The position numbers and the translations under genes were made by a program. The notes below the pieces were generated by a model. The model was given only the letters and a program-made list of their open reading frames with translations, searched no databases and was not told the DNA's origin. Source: CAZUZS01 sp964624795 (GTDB taxonomy: Bacteria > Calditrichota > Calditrichia > RBG-13-44-9). Taken from it: a DNA stretch of 64,000 nucleotides. Of the stretch, positions 1-8,780 are shown piece by piece (positions within the stretch are counted from its first letter, which is position 1; each line of letters starts with the position of its first letter). The stretch is from contig CAZUZS010000003.1 in NCBI GenBank assembly GCA_964624795.1, positions 1 through 64,000 on the forward strand, read 5' to 3'.

Positions 1-1599
1 TCAAATCTCTTCCAACTGGTGGACAATTCTCTCAAAATCGCTGTTAGTATCCGGGAACCGCAGACCCTTCGCCGCCTGAGAAATTTCCGGGGATTTCGTT
101 GCCAGCCGTTCGTAGGTGTCTTCCACCTCGTCAACCACCAATTGGAAGCTCATGCTGATATTGTCGTAAACCCGCTGGCCCATATCTTTCAGCTCCGGTC
201 TGGCGCGCAGCCGGTCACTGATAATCTTGCCGATAGTCAGAAGCATATCGCACACCATCCGGACATCGAATCCTTCGGTATAGCGGCGATGGGCAATGGT
301 TTGCGAGTAATCCCGCAGCAACAGACGGTCTTTGCTGCGCACAACTGTGGTAATAAGCTGATACACCAGCGTAATATACCACTGCAACGTATCCTTTTCC
401 ATCTCTGCATATTTGGAAAATCGCGAATCATTCTCCGGTGACAAAATATGATTGACGATTTCTTCGACTATCTCATCCCGGGATTCCACCAGAATATCAT
501 GGATGACCAGGTTGGGCCTTTCCGCGACACGCTGCAAAGCTGCTTCGTTGCGCATGCGCCAGGTATCCTGGTAAACCTTCATATTTTCGATGAGGAAAAG
601 CAGGCGGCGCTTGATATCATAACGGGGCGTCGTCTCCCACTCCAGCTCCCTCTGGGTGCGGGTGGCATCCACGTTCAGCTTCCTGTCAATATATTTCATC
701 ATCCAAAGCACTTCAAACGGTGGGTGTCCAAGCAGCGCGCCCAGGTATTGCCGCGCCGCAACTCCCGGAATGGCCAGCAGTTTCGGGAAACGGATCGGTT
801 TAACCTCCTGGCCGTAGTAATACCGGCCGGCCGCTTTAAAAAGATCGAGATGAGATGTGGAGTGATTGGGGCTCGCATTATATGTCGAGATTCGGGGAAG
901 GCTGTCGCTCTTCTCGATAACCCGCAGGAAAAATTTAATCAGGTCGTTGATATGAATGTAAGTAACGGCAGATTCCCCTTTTCCGCCTAAAATCCTGGCA
1001 TTCCAATCCTGTGAAAGCCAGGTAGTAAGAAACTTGTAAACCGGCGGATATTCACACCAGTCGCTAAAAACTGCCGCCAGCCGCACAATTGCGCAGGGAA
1101 ACCACTCCGAATGTTCCTTCACCATTTCCTCGCCCAGGCGCTTGCTCCAGGCGTATGGGAACTCGGCATCCGGAGGGGTGTCCTCATCCACACTGGTTCC
1201 GGGCTCCGGAAAATTACATGCCGCCAGGGAGCTGGCAAACAGGAAACGGCGGGTCCCCAAAAGCTTGGCCAGCTTCAGAATATTGCGCGTTCCGTTGACA
1301 TTGGTTCGCTCGTATTCGGGATTGTCCTTATTACTGAAATCGTAATAGCCTGCCAGATGCAGCACATATTCCGATCCGCCGCTGGTTTTTATTCGGCCAA
1401 CTATTTCGCGTAGCGTTTCCCACTTGGCAACATCCACCTGGAACCATTTAATATTTTTGTGAGGAGCAATTTCAGCTTCGTTTTGAGAACGGCGGGCCAG
1501 GCAGAATAGCCGGAATTTGTCGGCAGTTGCTTCAACAAAGTTGCGCCCGATAAATCCGGAAGCACCGGTCACCACTATTCCCGGCAATTTTGAATTCAT
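1..1599 (-). CDS. NAD-dependent epimerase/dehydratase fused to a C-terminal helical domain
   Basis: A 532-residue protein starting at ATG 1599; its TGA is the first three bases of the window. Residues 1 to about 340 form an extended short-chain dehydrogenase/reductase: the Rossmann motif TGASGFIG is at residues 11-18 and the catalytic YxxxK appears as YAWSK near 150. Such enzymes act on nucleotide sugars, sterols or similar NAD-dependent substrates; the substrate cannot be read here. Residues about 345-532 are not part of a normal epimerase (usual length 300-350). They form a charged, all-helical segment resembling the N-terminal sensor domains of RsbR-type proteins and some histidine kinases, an assignment made by impression only. 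It lies downstream of the Rnf operon on the same strand, but a 160-base gap with an inverted repeat separates it from the membrane-protein gene at 1761. Confidence 0.85.
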   Translation of the reverse strand: MNSKLPGIVVTGASGFIGRNFVEATADKFRLFCLARRSQNEAEIAPHKNIKWFQVDVAKWETLREIVGRIKTSGGSEYVLHLAGYYDFSNKDNPEYERTNVNGTRNILKLAKLLGTRRFLFASSLAACNFPEPGTSVDEDTPPDAEFPYAWSKRLGEEMVKEHSEWFPCAIVRLAAVFSDWCEYPPVYKFLTTWLSQDWNARILGGKGESAVTYIHINDLIKFFLRVIEKSDSLPRISTYNASPNHSTSHLDLFKAAGRYYYGQEVKPIRFPKLLAIPGVAARQYLGALLGHPPFEVLWMMKYIDRKLNVDATRTQRELEWETTPRYDIKRRLLFLIENMKVYQDTWRMRNEAALQRVAERPNLVIHDILVESRDEIVEEIVNHILSPENDSRFSKYAEMEKDTLQWYITLVYQLITTVVRSKDRLLLRDYSQTIAHRRYTEGFDVRMVCDMLLTIGKIISDRLRARPELKDMGQRVYDNISMSFQLVVDEVEDTYERLATKSPEISQAAKGLRFPDTNSDFERIVHQLEEI

Positions 1600-1682
1600 A
1601 TTTCAGACCTTTGTAAAAATTTATTGTTGTAATTCCCTTGCTTATCTCACCTCAGAAACCGCATGCGCGGCAAGAATAATAT

Positions 1683-1760
1683 TTTGCGGGAGTGGGGGAG
1701 TAATGGAGCAATGTATTTTGATCAATACTCCCGCGCTCCAATACGCCATTGCCTCCTCCC
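1683..1760. repeat. Intergenic inverted repeat of the GGAGTATTGGAG family
   Basis: GCGGGAGT at 1686-1693 is the exact reverse complement of ACTCCCGC at 1727-1734. Further purine-rich GGAG/TATTGGAG blocks lie on both strands, and the minus strand reads GTATTGGAGCGCGGGAG. Related blocks occur near 13821, 14522 and 20196. It sits between two minus-strand genes and could act as a terminator-like hairpin, but no clear T-run follows. Confidence 0.5.
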
Positions 1761-2222
1761 TCAATCCGCAAGCTCCTGCTCGCCTTGCACCGCAGCGGAT
1801 GTCACGATTTGCCGCCGAACTCCAAAAGCAGCACTGTATCCCCAATAAATGAGCAGGGCCATTAAGCCATCCACGATGCCGGAGAGCAATACCAGCGAAA
1901 TCGGCTCTACTGCAAAGTAGTAGGTAAACAGGAAAACCGTCGCCAAACCTTTCACGATGATGGAAAAGACAACCAGGCCGCGGTTCTGCTCCAGGTTGAG
2001 TGCGGCCATTACATAACCGATGGCCATAAGAACATGAAATACACCACCCTGTGCCGGGAAAAAGTTCTCGGTAACCCGGCTAAATCCCCAGTATGCCAAA
2101 ACCGGCTCCGGGTGCGCAATCAACCCGATCCCTACAATAAAGGAATGTATGCCTACCAGCCAAAGCAAAATCGACAACCGTTTTTTCCACTTTTCCGCTG
2201 CAACTCTATTCTGATCTCTCAC
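1761..2222 (-). CDS. Small four-helix membrane protein of unknown function
   Basis: 153 residues with a GTG start at 2222, preceded at short spacing by GAGGA. Hydrophobicity suggests four transmembrane helices, roughly residues 15-38, 58-78, 84-104 and 110-130, with a short charged N-terminus and a polar C-terminal tail. I do not recognise a family. It starts only 31 bases after the RnfB-fusion stop codon on the same strand, so it is probably the last gene of the Rnf transcript, but nothing in the sequence links it to electron transfer. Confidence 0.75.
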   Translation of the reverse strand: MRDQNRVAAEKWKKRLSILLWLVGIHSFIVGIGLIAHPEPVLAYWGFSRVTENFFPAQGGVFHVLMAIGYVMAALNLEQNRGLVVFSIIVKGLATVFLFTYYFAVEPISLVLLSGIVDGLMALLIYWGYSAAFGVRRQIVTSAAVQGEQELAD

Positions 2223-2253
2223 AGGTCCTCTTCTTTCTGAATTTTACAATGAT

Positions 2254-4347
2254 TTAACTCTGCGCCTCTGTCGCTGCTTTCTCTGCTGCCAGCTCCGACT
2301 GTTGATCGTAGCAGTAGATGCCGCAATTCAGGCAACGATTCGCTTCGTACAACGCATCTTCTTCGTCAATCGTACCTTCCACTTCCTTGAAGGACCCGAG
2401 GCGGTCTTCCAGTGTCACAATCGGCTCAAATACCCGGGGTTTGGTTTCTACACCCATGATGGTCTTGTGCAGCGAATCGGGAATAAATTCCTTCTGCCTG
2501 TCTTCAACGGGTGGAATTCGCCCCTCGGTTATGTAATAGTGAATGGAGCGGGCGGCGTAGCGACCGGCGGAAATCGCCTCCACTACCAATCCCGGCCCGG
2601 TGAAACAGTCTCCGCCGGTGAAAAGGTAGGGGATGTCGGTTTGCAGCGTTTCTTCCTCCGCCTCGACAGTATTCCAGTTGGTAACATTCATCATTTTCAG
2701 GATCTCATCATCCTGCAAAAAGCGCAAGTCCGGTTTTTGTCCCACCGCTTCGATAATCATTTCGCAGGGAATGATTTCCTCCGAACCTTCCACCGGGATG
2801 GGGCGCCGCCGGCCGCTGGGATCCGGTTCGCCCAACTCCATGCGAAGGATTTCCAGCCCGGTGACTTTCCCGTTTTCAGACAGGATTCGGTTAGGTGCGG
2901 ATAGAAAGCGCAGATGCACCCGTTCTTCTTCAGCCGCGACAATTTCCGCCGGGTTGGCGGGCATCTCGTTCCGTGAGCGGCGATAAACAATCGACACCTG
3001 TTCGGCCCCCAATCGCAGCGAACTGCGAGCCGAGTCGATGGCGGTATTTCCGCCGCCGATTACGATTACATGCTTACCCATCTTTATTTTGTCGCCACGG
3101 TGGAATTTTTCCAGGAATTTGATACCGCTGAAGATTCCCTCCGCGTCGTGCCCTTCGATTTTCAATGCGTGCTCGTCCCAGGCACCGACCGCCATGAAAA
3201 TGGCATCGAATCCTTCTGATTTAAAGTAATCCAACCGCAAATCTTTTCCAAATACGACATCGGTTTTCACATCGATACCCAATCGCAGAATTCCTTCGAT
3301 TTCCCAATCCAGGATTTTCTTCGGCAGCCGGTATTCCGGAATCCCGTAGCGGAGCATTCCGCCTAATTGGGGCATTTTTTCGAAAATGGTTACCTTGTGG
3401 CCCAGTCTGCGCAGGTAGTAAGCCGCCGAAAGCCCGCCCGGCCCGCCGCCGATTACCGCCACCTTTTTCCCGGTTGAAGACGCCACCGGAATGTGCAGAT
3501 GACGGCCGCTGTTCATCTCCCAATCCGCCGCAAACCGCTTGAGGTAATTGATAGCTACCGGCTCATCCTGTATCTGGCGACGGCAGGCAAGGGCGCACGG
3601 CTCCGGGCACACCCGCCCGCAAACCAGCGGCAGCGGATTGTGCTCCTTGATGGTAAGCAGCGCATCGGCATACCTGCCCTGCTTGATGTAGCGAATGTAG
3701 CGGGGTATATCGATCTGCGCCGGGCATTTTTGCCGGCACGGTGAAAGACATTCGGTGTACTGGTTCCAGTGCAGAATCTTTGTTTTCTCTGAAATAAGTG
3801 AGATTATTCCTTTCGGGCATGCCCGGGCGCACTCGCCGCAGCCCACGCAACGCTCGGGGTCAAAATGCGGCAGATGGTCTTCGCCCAGGGTAATGGCGCC
3901 GAATTTACAGGCTTTCACGCAGGTGCCCAAACCGATGCAGCCGTGGTCGCACTTGATGGGACCGCGAAAATAGAGCATGGCCGCCCGGCAATCGTCAAAA
4001 CCGTAGTATTGATACCGCTTGGCTGCCCGGATACCGCCGGAGCAATCCGGCGAGGCGATTTGCGGCTCGCTTTCCATTACCGACATTCCCAGGTAATCCG
4101 CTATCTGGTTGGCGACCTCGGTTTGTCCCACGACGCAGGCATTGGGCTGCGCTTCACCTTTCACAATCGCTTCAGCGCATGCACTGCATCCGGCATAGCC
4201 GCAGCCACCGCAGTTGGCGCCTGGCAGCAGGTTCAGGACACCGCCGAGACGCGGATCCTCTTCCACATAGAAAACTTTACCGGCGATGCCCAGCCCGATG
4301 GCCGCCACCAGCCCGATTCCTGCCATTATAATAATTGGTAAAAACAT
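2254..4347 (-). CDS. rnfB: RnfB fused to a GltD/NfnB-like FAD-NADPH oxidoreductase module
   Basis: 697 residues from ATG 4347; ordinary RnfB is 190-330 residues. Residues 1-30 are the membrane anchor. The RnfB [4Fe-4S] motif begins GANCGGCGYAGC at about 44-55. Two ferredoxin-type clusters follow at about 140-185, including CVGCGECARACPKG. From about 200 the chain becomes a glutamate-synthase-small-subunit-like module: Cys-rich linker (CGRVCPEPCALAC), FAD motif GGGPGG near 295, and NADPH motif IGGGNTA followed by VYRRSRNEMPA near 430-460, the pattern of NADPH-preferring GltD/NfnB proteins. A final CLNCGIYC lies near 675. RnfB normally takes electrons from ferredoxin. The fusion suggests direct exchange with NADPH as well, which is an inference. 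It is the last core rnf gene in the order C-D-G-E-A-B. Confidence 0.93.
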   Translation of the reverse strand: MFLPIIIMAGIGLVAAIGLGIAGKVFYVEEDPRLGGVLNLLPGANCGGCGYAGCSACAEAIVKGEAQPNACVVGQTEVANQIADYLGMSVMESEPQIASPDCSGGIRAAKRYQYYGFDDCRAAMLYFRGPIKCDHGCIGLGTCVKACKFGAITLGEDHLPHFDPERCVGCGECARACPKGIISLISEKTKILHWNQYTECLSPCRQKCPAQIDIPRYIRYIKQGRYADALLTIKEHNPLPLVCGRVCPEPCALACRRQIQDEPVAINYLKRFAADWEMNSGRHLHIPVASSTGKKVAVIGGGPGGLSAAYYLRRLGHKVTIFEKMPQLGGMLRYGIPEYRLPKKILDWEIEGILRLGIDVKTDVVFGKDLRLDYFKSEGFDAIFMAVGAWDEHALKIEGHDAEGIFSGIKFLEKFHRGDKIKMGKHVIVIGGGNTAIDSARSSLRLGAEQVSIVYRRSRNEMPANPAEIVAAEEERVHLRFLSAPNRILSENGKVTGLEILRMELGEPDPSGRRRPIPVEGSEEIIPCEMIIEAVGQKPDLRFLQDDEILKMMNVTNWNTVEAEEETLQTDIPYLFTGGDCFTGPGLVVEAISAGRYAARSIHYYITEGRIPPVEDRQKEFIPDSLHKTIMGVETKPRVFEPIVTLEDRLGSFKEVEGTIDEEDALYEANRCLNCGIYCYDQQSELAAEKAATEAQS

Positions 4348-4389
4348 TTTACGACCTGTAAATTAAAATTTTCCATTTTTTTGCCCCTA

Positions 4390-4435
4390 CCCTCTTTCTT
4401 TCCCCCTCTCCTTATGCACAAGGGGAAGGGGTTGA
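4390..4435. repeat. C-rich/G-rich intergenic hairpin between rnfA and rnfB
   Basis: A pyrimidine tract (CCCCCTCTCCTT, about 4402-4413) is followed after a 6-base loop by AAGGGGAAGGGG, giving an imperfect stem. It lies in the 157-base gap within the Rnf operon. It may be an mRNA-processing or stabilising hairpin that sets rnfB expression apart from rnfA, or a copy of a dispersed repeat. No T-run is present on the transcribed strand, so termination is unlikely. Confidence 0.4.
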
Positions 4436-4504
4436 AGGCAGGGTTATTGAGTATTGCTTAAAACCACACTAAATGTGCCATAATTAAGGATTCTTTGGCC
4501 CCCC

Positions 4505-5077
4505 TTATACCATCCCGGCAAAACCCAGGAATGCCAGGGACATGATGCCGGCAGTCACCAGTGCCAGGGCGGTTCCACGCATGGCGCGGGGCACCGGCGA
4601 AATGAGGTGCCGCTCCCGCAGGCCGGCAAAAAGCACAATTGCCAGTGCAAAACCGGTAGCGCTGCAAACCGAAAAAATCAGCATGTGGATAAAATCGAAC
4701 TCATGCTTGATGTTTAAAAGCGCAATTCCCAGCACCGCACAGTTGGTAGTAATCAGCGGCAGGTAGATGCCCAGCGCATTGTAAATGGATTTGATCTTCT
4801 TCTTCAGAAAAATCTCCACAAACTGCACCAACGCCGCAATCACCAGGATGAAAACTAGCGTCTGGATGAATTCCAGGTTGTGGGGCTTGAGCAGCGTGTG
4901 GTAGATGAGCCAGGTAAAAATTGAGGCAAGCGCAGCGACAAAAATAACTGCCGCTCCCATCCCGATGGAGGTGGAAAGCCGCTTGGAAACCCCACAGAAA
5001 GGGCAGTTACCCAGGTATTGTGCCAGTAAAATATTATTTACAAAAATGGCGCTGATGGCCAGGAAAACCAGATCCAT
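4505..5077 (-). CDS. rnfA: Rnf complex subunit RnfA
   Basis: 190 residues from ATG 5077, the usual length for RnfA/NqrE-family proteins. It has six membrane helices. The conserved half-membrane cysteine regions are visible as NILLAQYLGNCPFCGVSKR near residues 15-33 and TNCAVLGIALL near 108-118; in this family the paired cysteines hold a membrane [2Fe-2S] cluster together with RnfE. The gene starts 9 bases after the rnfE stop codon. Its homologue RnfE is the neighbour, as usual. Confidence 0.95.
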   Translation of the reverse strand: MDLVFLAISAIFVNNILLAQYLGNCPFCGVSKRLSTSIGMGAAVIFVAALASIFTWLIYHTLLKPHNLEFIQTLVFILVIAALVQFVEIFLKKKIKSIYNALGIYLPLITTNCAVLGIALLNIKHEFDFIHMLIFSVCSATGFALAIVLFAGLRERHLISPVPRAMRGTALALVTAGIMSLAFLGFAGMV

Positions 5078-5086
5078 GCAATGCTC

Positions 5087-5698
5087 CTATGTTTGAATAA
5101 ATATCTCGCCCCGTTTGCGGCTCCACAGGTTCATGGCGCCCAGAATTACTCCCAGGCAGAGAAAAGCGCCGGGCGCTTTTACCATGAAGGCGAACGGTTC
5201 GAAACTGCTCCACATCACCGGGAGGCCAAACCAGTTTCCAGTGCCTAGGATTTCGCGGATACTGCCCACCAGGGTGAGCGACAACGTGTAACCCAATCCC
5301 ACCGAAAGGCCGTCCGCAATGGAGAGGTGTACCGGGTTGCGGGAAGCAAACGCTTCGGCGCGCCCCAGGATGATGCAGTTCACCACGATAAGCGGAATAA
5401 ATATGCCCAGCGCCTGGGAAAGCGGGAAGAAGTAGGCTTTCATAATCATTTCCACCAAAACCACCAGTGTGGCGATGATGACAATAAAACTGGCGATCCG
5501 CACTTTATCCGGGATGACTTTTCGCAGCGCCGAAATAACCATGTTGGAGAAAATTAAAACGAACGTCGCCGCAAAGCCCATTCCCATGCCGTTTTCCGCC
5601 GAGCTGGTGACTGCCAGCGCCGGACACAAGCCCAGCACCAGCCGGAATGGCGGCAGATCCTTCCAAAAACCGTGCAGTAAAACTTTGGTGAATTTCAT
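5087..5698 (-). CDS. rnfE: Rnf complex subunit RnfE
   Basis: 203 residues from ATG 5698. This is the NqrD/RnfE family: LVLGLCPALAVTSSAENG near residues 20-37 and IVVNCIILGRAEAFA near 104-118 match the two conserved cysteine-containing half-helices that pair with those of RnfA across the membrane. Six helices are predicted. A 185-base gap separates it from rnfG upstream, the largest gap in the operon. Confidence 0.95.
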   Translation of the reverse strand: MKFTKVLLHGFWKDLPPFRLVLGLCPALAVTSSAENGMGMGFAATFVLIFSNMVISALRKVIPDKVRIASFIVIIATLVVLVEMIMKAYFFPLSQALGIFIPLIVVNCIILGRAEAFASRNPVHLSIADGLSVGLGYTLSLTLVGSIREILGTGNWFGLPVMWSSFEPFAFMVKAPGAFLCLGVILGAMNLWSRKRGEIFIQT

Positions 5699-5883
5699 TT
5701 CAGCTACTCATTCATGTTTAATAAAGATGTTTGTCTACCGGATTGTTGGGCTCTCCGTTCAGGGTTTCCGGTTTGCCGGCAGCAACGTCTCCTGCCGCTT
5801 CCGGTGAAATTTTCCACGAAAGGTGCTTTACCAAAACTTTGAACCCTGAACCCATCAACCCGGCCAACTTCCAATCCTCAGAA

Positions 5884-6471
5884 TTATTTTTCATTAATTA
5901 TTTGCGTTATTTCGTCCGAGCGACTTTGCACCAGACGCAATATTTTGTTCGTTCCGTCCATCACCGCCTTCGAAGAATAGGTGGCGCCGGTGATGGCCTT
6001 GATTTTCCCGCCATTTTGCTGCAGCGCCAACTCGCCGGTTGCCGGCGCGTTTTTCCATTGTTTCCGGAACGATTCCTTTTCCACCCGCGCACCAACACCG
6101 GGCGTCTCGCTGTGCTGGATTATCTCCAGCCCGATCAGTTTGTGGCTCACCATGTCAATCCCAATCATGATGCGAATATCGCCGCCGTAACCGCCTTTCC
6201 CGGCGGCTTCCACCGCCAGTGCTGTTACTTTGCCATTTTCTTTTTTGTAAAAAACAGGGTAAACTTCCCCATCCAAGGTGAGCATTAACTTGTTTCCCAG
6301 TACCTGGTCGGCAGGTGTGTCGAACAGCCGTTCCAGTGCCGGTCCCCGGATGTACCTGTCGTTCTGCTTTTCAATGACCGGGGAGAGGTTTACGCGGGCC
6401 ACCTGCAATGCAGCGGCGGAAATCCCGCAAATAAGGGTAAGCACAATAACCAGTTTCCAGATATCACGCAT
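5884..6471 (-). CDS. rnfG: Rnf complex subunit RnfG with FMN-attachment motif
   Basis: I place the start at ATG 6471 (MRDIWKLVIVLTL), which overlaps the rnfD stop codon by 8 bases; a longer reading frame to 6564 would add 31 residues with no family match. It is 195 residues, the usual size. One N-terminal membrane helix is followed by the periplasmic FMN-binding domain. The flavinylation motif is present as ITGATYSSKAV near residues 162-172, where the threonine should carry FMN through a phosphoester bond added by an ApbE flavin transferase (no apbE gene is in the window). Confidence 0.94.
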   Translation of the reverse strand: MRDIWKLVIVLTLICGISAAALQVARVNLSPVIEKQNDRYIRGPALERLFDTPADQVLGNKLMLTLDGEVYPVFYKKENGKVTALAVEAAGKGGYGGDIRIMIGIDMVSHKLIGLEIIQHSETPGVGARVEKESFRKQWKNAPATGELALQQNGGKIKAITGATYSSKAVMDGTNKILRLVQSRSDEITQIINEK

Positions 6472-7438
6472 TTTTGGCCACCTCCATCCCGTAAACCTTG
6501 GGCACAATCCGGTCCAGCAGCGGATGCGCCAGGTTGACCAGTAAAATGGTGAAGACAATTCCATCGGTGTAAATAGAGAAGGAGCGGATGAGGACCAGCA
6601 GAATGCCGCCCAGCAATCCGTAAAGTACCATGGGAATTCTGTTCACCGGTGATGTGGTGTGGTCGGTTGCCAGAAAAAATGCACCAAAAACCGTGCTTCC
6701 TGCCAGCAGGTGAAATACAGGTGAAGCGAATTGCGCCGGATTCATTGCATGAAAAAGCCAGGCGGTGAAAAAAGTCCCGGCCAGGAAGCCAATCGGTATG
6801 TGCCAGGTAATCTGGCGCACCGCCAGCAGGAACAGACCGCCAGCCAGCAGGTAAATCACCATGCCGTTGCCAATGCCCGCCACCTGCTTTCCAAAAAGCA
6901 GATCGTGCCAGTGAAAAAGCTGCTCGGCAGAAGCGCCCAGCGTTTTTACCAGCCGCATCGGCTCGACCATCTTTACCGGCCAGCTAATGGGGAGCATGGA
7001 GGCGGTGTAGTCGAAGCGGCTGGGCCAGGAGACTAACATCATGGCAAAGCTGAGCAATACCGGGTGCACCGAATAAGCGCCCAGGCCACCGAACATCTTC
7101 TTCCCGATAACTATCATCAGGAAGGTCCCGACCAGTAACAGCCACCACGGCGCATTGAGCGGCATCAGCAGTGCCAGAAGCAAGCCCAGCGCCGCGCTGC
7201 TCCAGTTCCTGGAATAATCTTTGGACGGCACGAAACGGTTAACCAGGGCATCCCAGAAAACCGATGCCGCCACGCAAAGCGAAATGATTCGCAGCGCGTT
7301 AATTCCGAACAGCCACAGGCTGATCACCGTCGCCGGAAGCAACCCCAGAATCCACAGCATTTGGGTTCTGGAAATCAAGCTCCCATCTCTCCAGTGCGGA
7401 GCTGGCGCCACATTCAGATTGTTGTTGAGGATATTCAT
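6464..7438 (-). CDS. rnfD: Rnf complex subunit RnfD lacking the usual FMN-threonine motif
   Basis: Start at ATG 7438 (MNILNNNLNVAPAPHWRDG), giving 324 residues with about ten membrane helices. Family features are clear: ISRTQMLWILGLLPA near the N-terminus, GKKMFGGLGAYSVHPVLLSF in the middle, and GAFFLATDHTTSPVNR with IRSFSIYTDG near the C-terminus. The periplasmic loop that normally reads D-G-x-S-x-A-T-P-L, with FMN on the threonine, here reads WPVKMVEPMRLVKTLG, so the threonine position appears to be glutamate. The first 140 bases of the gene overlap the 3' end of rnfC in another frame. Confidence 0.93.
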   Translation of the reverse strand: MNILNNNLNVAPAPHWRDGSLISRTQMLWILGLLPATVISLWLFGINALRIISLCVAASVFWDALVNRFVPSKDYSRNWSSAALGLLLALLMPLNAPWWLLLVGTFLMIVIGKKMFGGLGAYSVHPVLLSFAMMLVSWPSRFDYTASMLPISWPVKMVEPMRLVKTLGASAEQLFHWHDLLFGKQVAGIGNGMVIYLLAGGLFLLAVRQITWHIPIGFLAGTFFTAWLFHAMNPAQFASPVFHLLAGSTVFGAFFLATDHTTSPVNRIPMVLYGLLGGILLVLIRSFSIYTDGIVFTILLVNLAHPLLDRIVPKVYGMEVAKNA

Positions 7439-8723
7439 TACTAATACCACTAAATTTTTTGCATAATTGGATTAGCTGCACCAGGGGACGATGCGCCGGA
7501 CACACATAAGCACAGATACCGCATTCCAGACACGCCTCGGTGTGGAAATCCCTGGTTTCCATAAACATGCTATATTCCGCATATCGTCCGATGAGATGAA
7601 CCTGTAAATTAACAGGGCAGGCCCGCGTGCATCGTCCACAGTTGGTGCAGGTTAAGTTTGTTTCTTCGGGAATCTCTTCTTCGTCCATCAGGTAAAGGCC
7701 GTGTGTGGTTTTTGTCAGCGGCGTCAGATCGGTATACTGCGCAATTCCCTGCATGGGGCCGCCCACCAGAATGCGGGCGTAGCGGTTTCCATCCAGCTTC
7801 AGGTATTTGAGCACCTGGCGAATGGTGGTTCCAACCGTCACTTTAACGGTGACCGGTTTTTCGATGCTGGTGCCGGCAACCGTCAGGAATTTGCCGGTAA
7901 ACGGTGCCGTGCCATCCAGCGCATCTACCATATTGAGCAAATATTCGGCGGAGAAAGCCGCCACCCCATGGGCGCGGTAAGCGGCATTCAGCGGAATGGG
8001 AATGCCCGCCACCTTCGGCACCAGAAGTTGGGAAATGCGGTGTTTGTAACCGCTGCGAGCCACAACAATTTTCACCAATTTTCCGAATTGCTGCTCCGCC
8101 CATTCCTTCAGGTAGTCCGAAACCACCAGGATTTTTTCGGCACGCGGCGAAAGATGCGCCAGGTGCACCAGCCCGCGGGTTATCTTCAACGTATAATTTT
8201 GAATGATTACATCGTTGATAAAAACAGTGGGTTCTTCGTCCACTGCCCGGATGATGATTTTCCTGATTTCCGGGAAAGCCTCCTCGACTTCTTCCTGGTA
8301 ACGGCCGGGCCGCGTCCAGGGGGAAATTACGCCCAACGCTTTCAGTTTGGTATCGCTGGAAGCCGCTTCCAGCGGAATTCCATACTGCTGAAACACTTCC
8401 GGAAGGGGCAATGCCGGTCTTTGGTTGCGTTGGATGAGAATGGCCGGAACATGAAAAATTTTGGCGCTCCAGATCGCCAGGATGTCCCGCACCACGCCGC
8501 TTACCGGCGCGTGAATGCAGTGCCCCAGCCTGGAGCGGCCGATGATATGATTCTGCCCAACCTGCTCGCCGATTTTCACCGACGGTTTGTAAAGAATCCG
8601 GCCGGGGTACTGCAACGGAATCACTACATATTCCGGTTCGGGAACGAAAACCACCTCCCGCTCCCAGTCCGGCAATCGCGGGATATTGGCCGGTGGTTTT
8701 ATGAAGGATCGTGAAATTTGCAT
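7299..8723 (-). CDS. rnfC: Rnf complex subunit RnfC
   Basis: 474 residues from ATG 8723 (MQISRSFIKPPANIP); an upstream TTG at 8765 would add 14 residues and lacks support. An N-terminal barrel-sandwich domain (HAPVSGVV near residue 70) is followed by the NADH/FMN-binding Rossmann region and two [4Fe-4S] motifs, CTNCGRCTRACPVN near 362 and CLECGICAYVCPAH near 405. RnfC is the cytoplasmic NAD(H)-oxidising or -reducing subunit. The last 46 residues, after the second cluster, are low-conservation tail and are encoded in the region shared with the start of rnfD. Confidence 0.95.
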   Translation of the reverse strand: MQISRSFIKPPANIPRLPDWEREVVFVPEPEYVVIPLQYPGRILYKPSVKIGEQVGQNHIIGRSRLGHCIHAPVSGVVRDILAIWSAKIFHVPAILIQRNQRPALPLPEVFQQYGIPLEAASSDTKLKALGVISPWTRPGRYQEEVEEAFPEIRKIIIRAVDEEPTVFINDVIIQNYTLKITRGLVHLAHLSPRAEKILVVSDYLKEWAEQQFGKLVKIVVARSGYKHRISQLLVPKVAGIPIPLNAAYRAHGVAAFSAEYLLNMVDALDGTAPFTGKFLTVAGTSIEKPVTVKVTVGTTIRQVLKYLKLDGNRYARILVGGPMQGIAQYTDLTPLTKTTHGLYLMDEEEIPEETNLTCTNCGRCTRACPVNLQVHLIGRYAEYSMFMETRDFHTEACLECGICAYVCPAHRPLVQLIQLCKKFSGISNEYPQQQSECGASSALERWELDFQNPNAVDSGVASGDGDQPVAVRN

Positions 8724-8780
8724 TTTAACATCTCGAGTCTGGTTAATAATTATGTTCTCTGCCAACCGGACGGCGCGCTT

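Noticed and set aside
448..990. 180-codon plus-strand frame opposite the epimerase gene
   Set aside because: Fully antisense to a gene with clear family motifs; it is the usual shadow of codon bias.
7701..8714. 337-codon frame antisense to rnfC
   Set aside because: It lies wholly over rnfC, whose iron-sulfur motifs are plainly conserved; no motif of its own.
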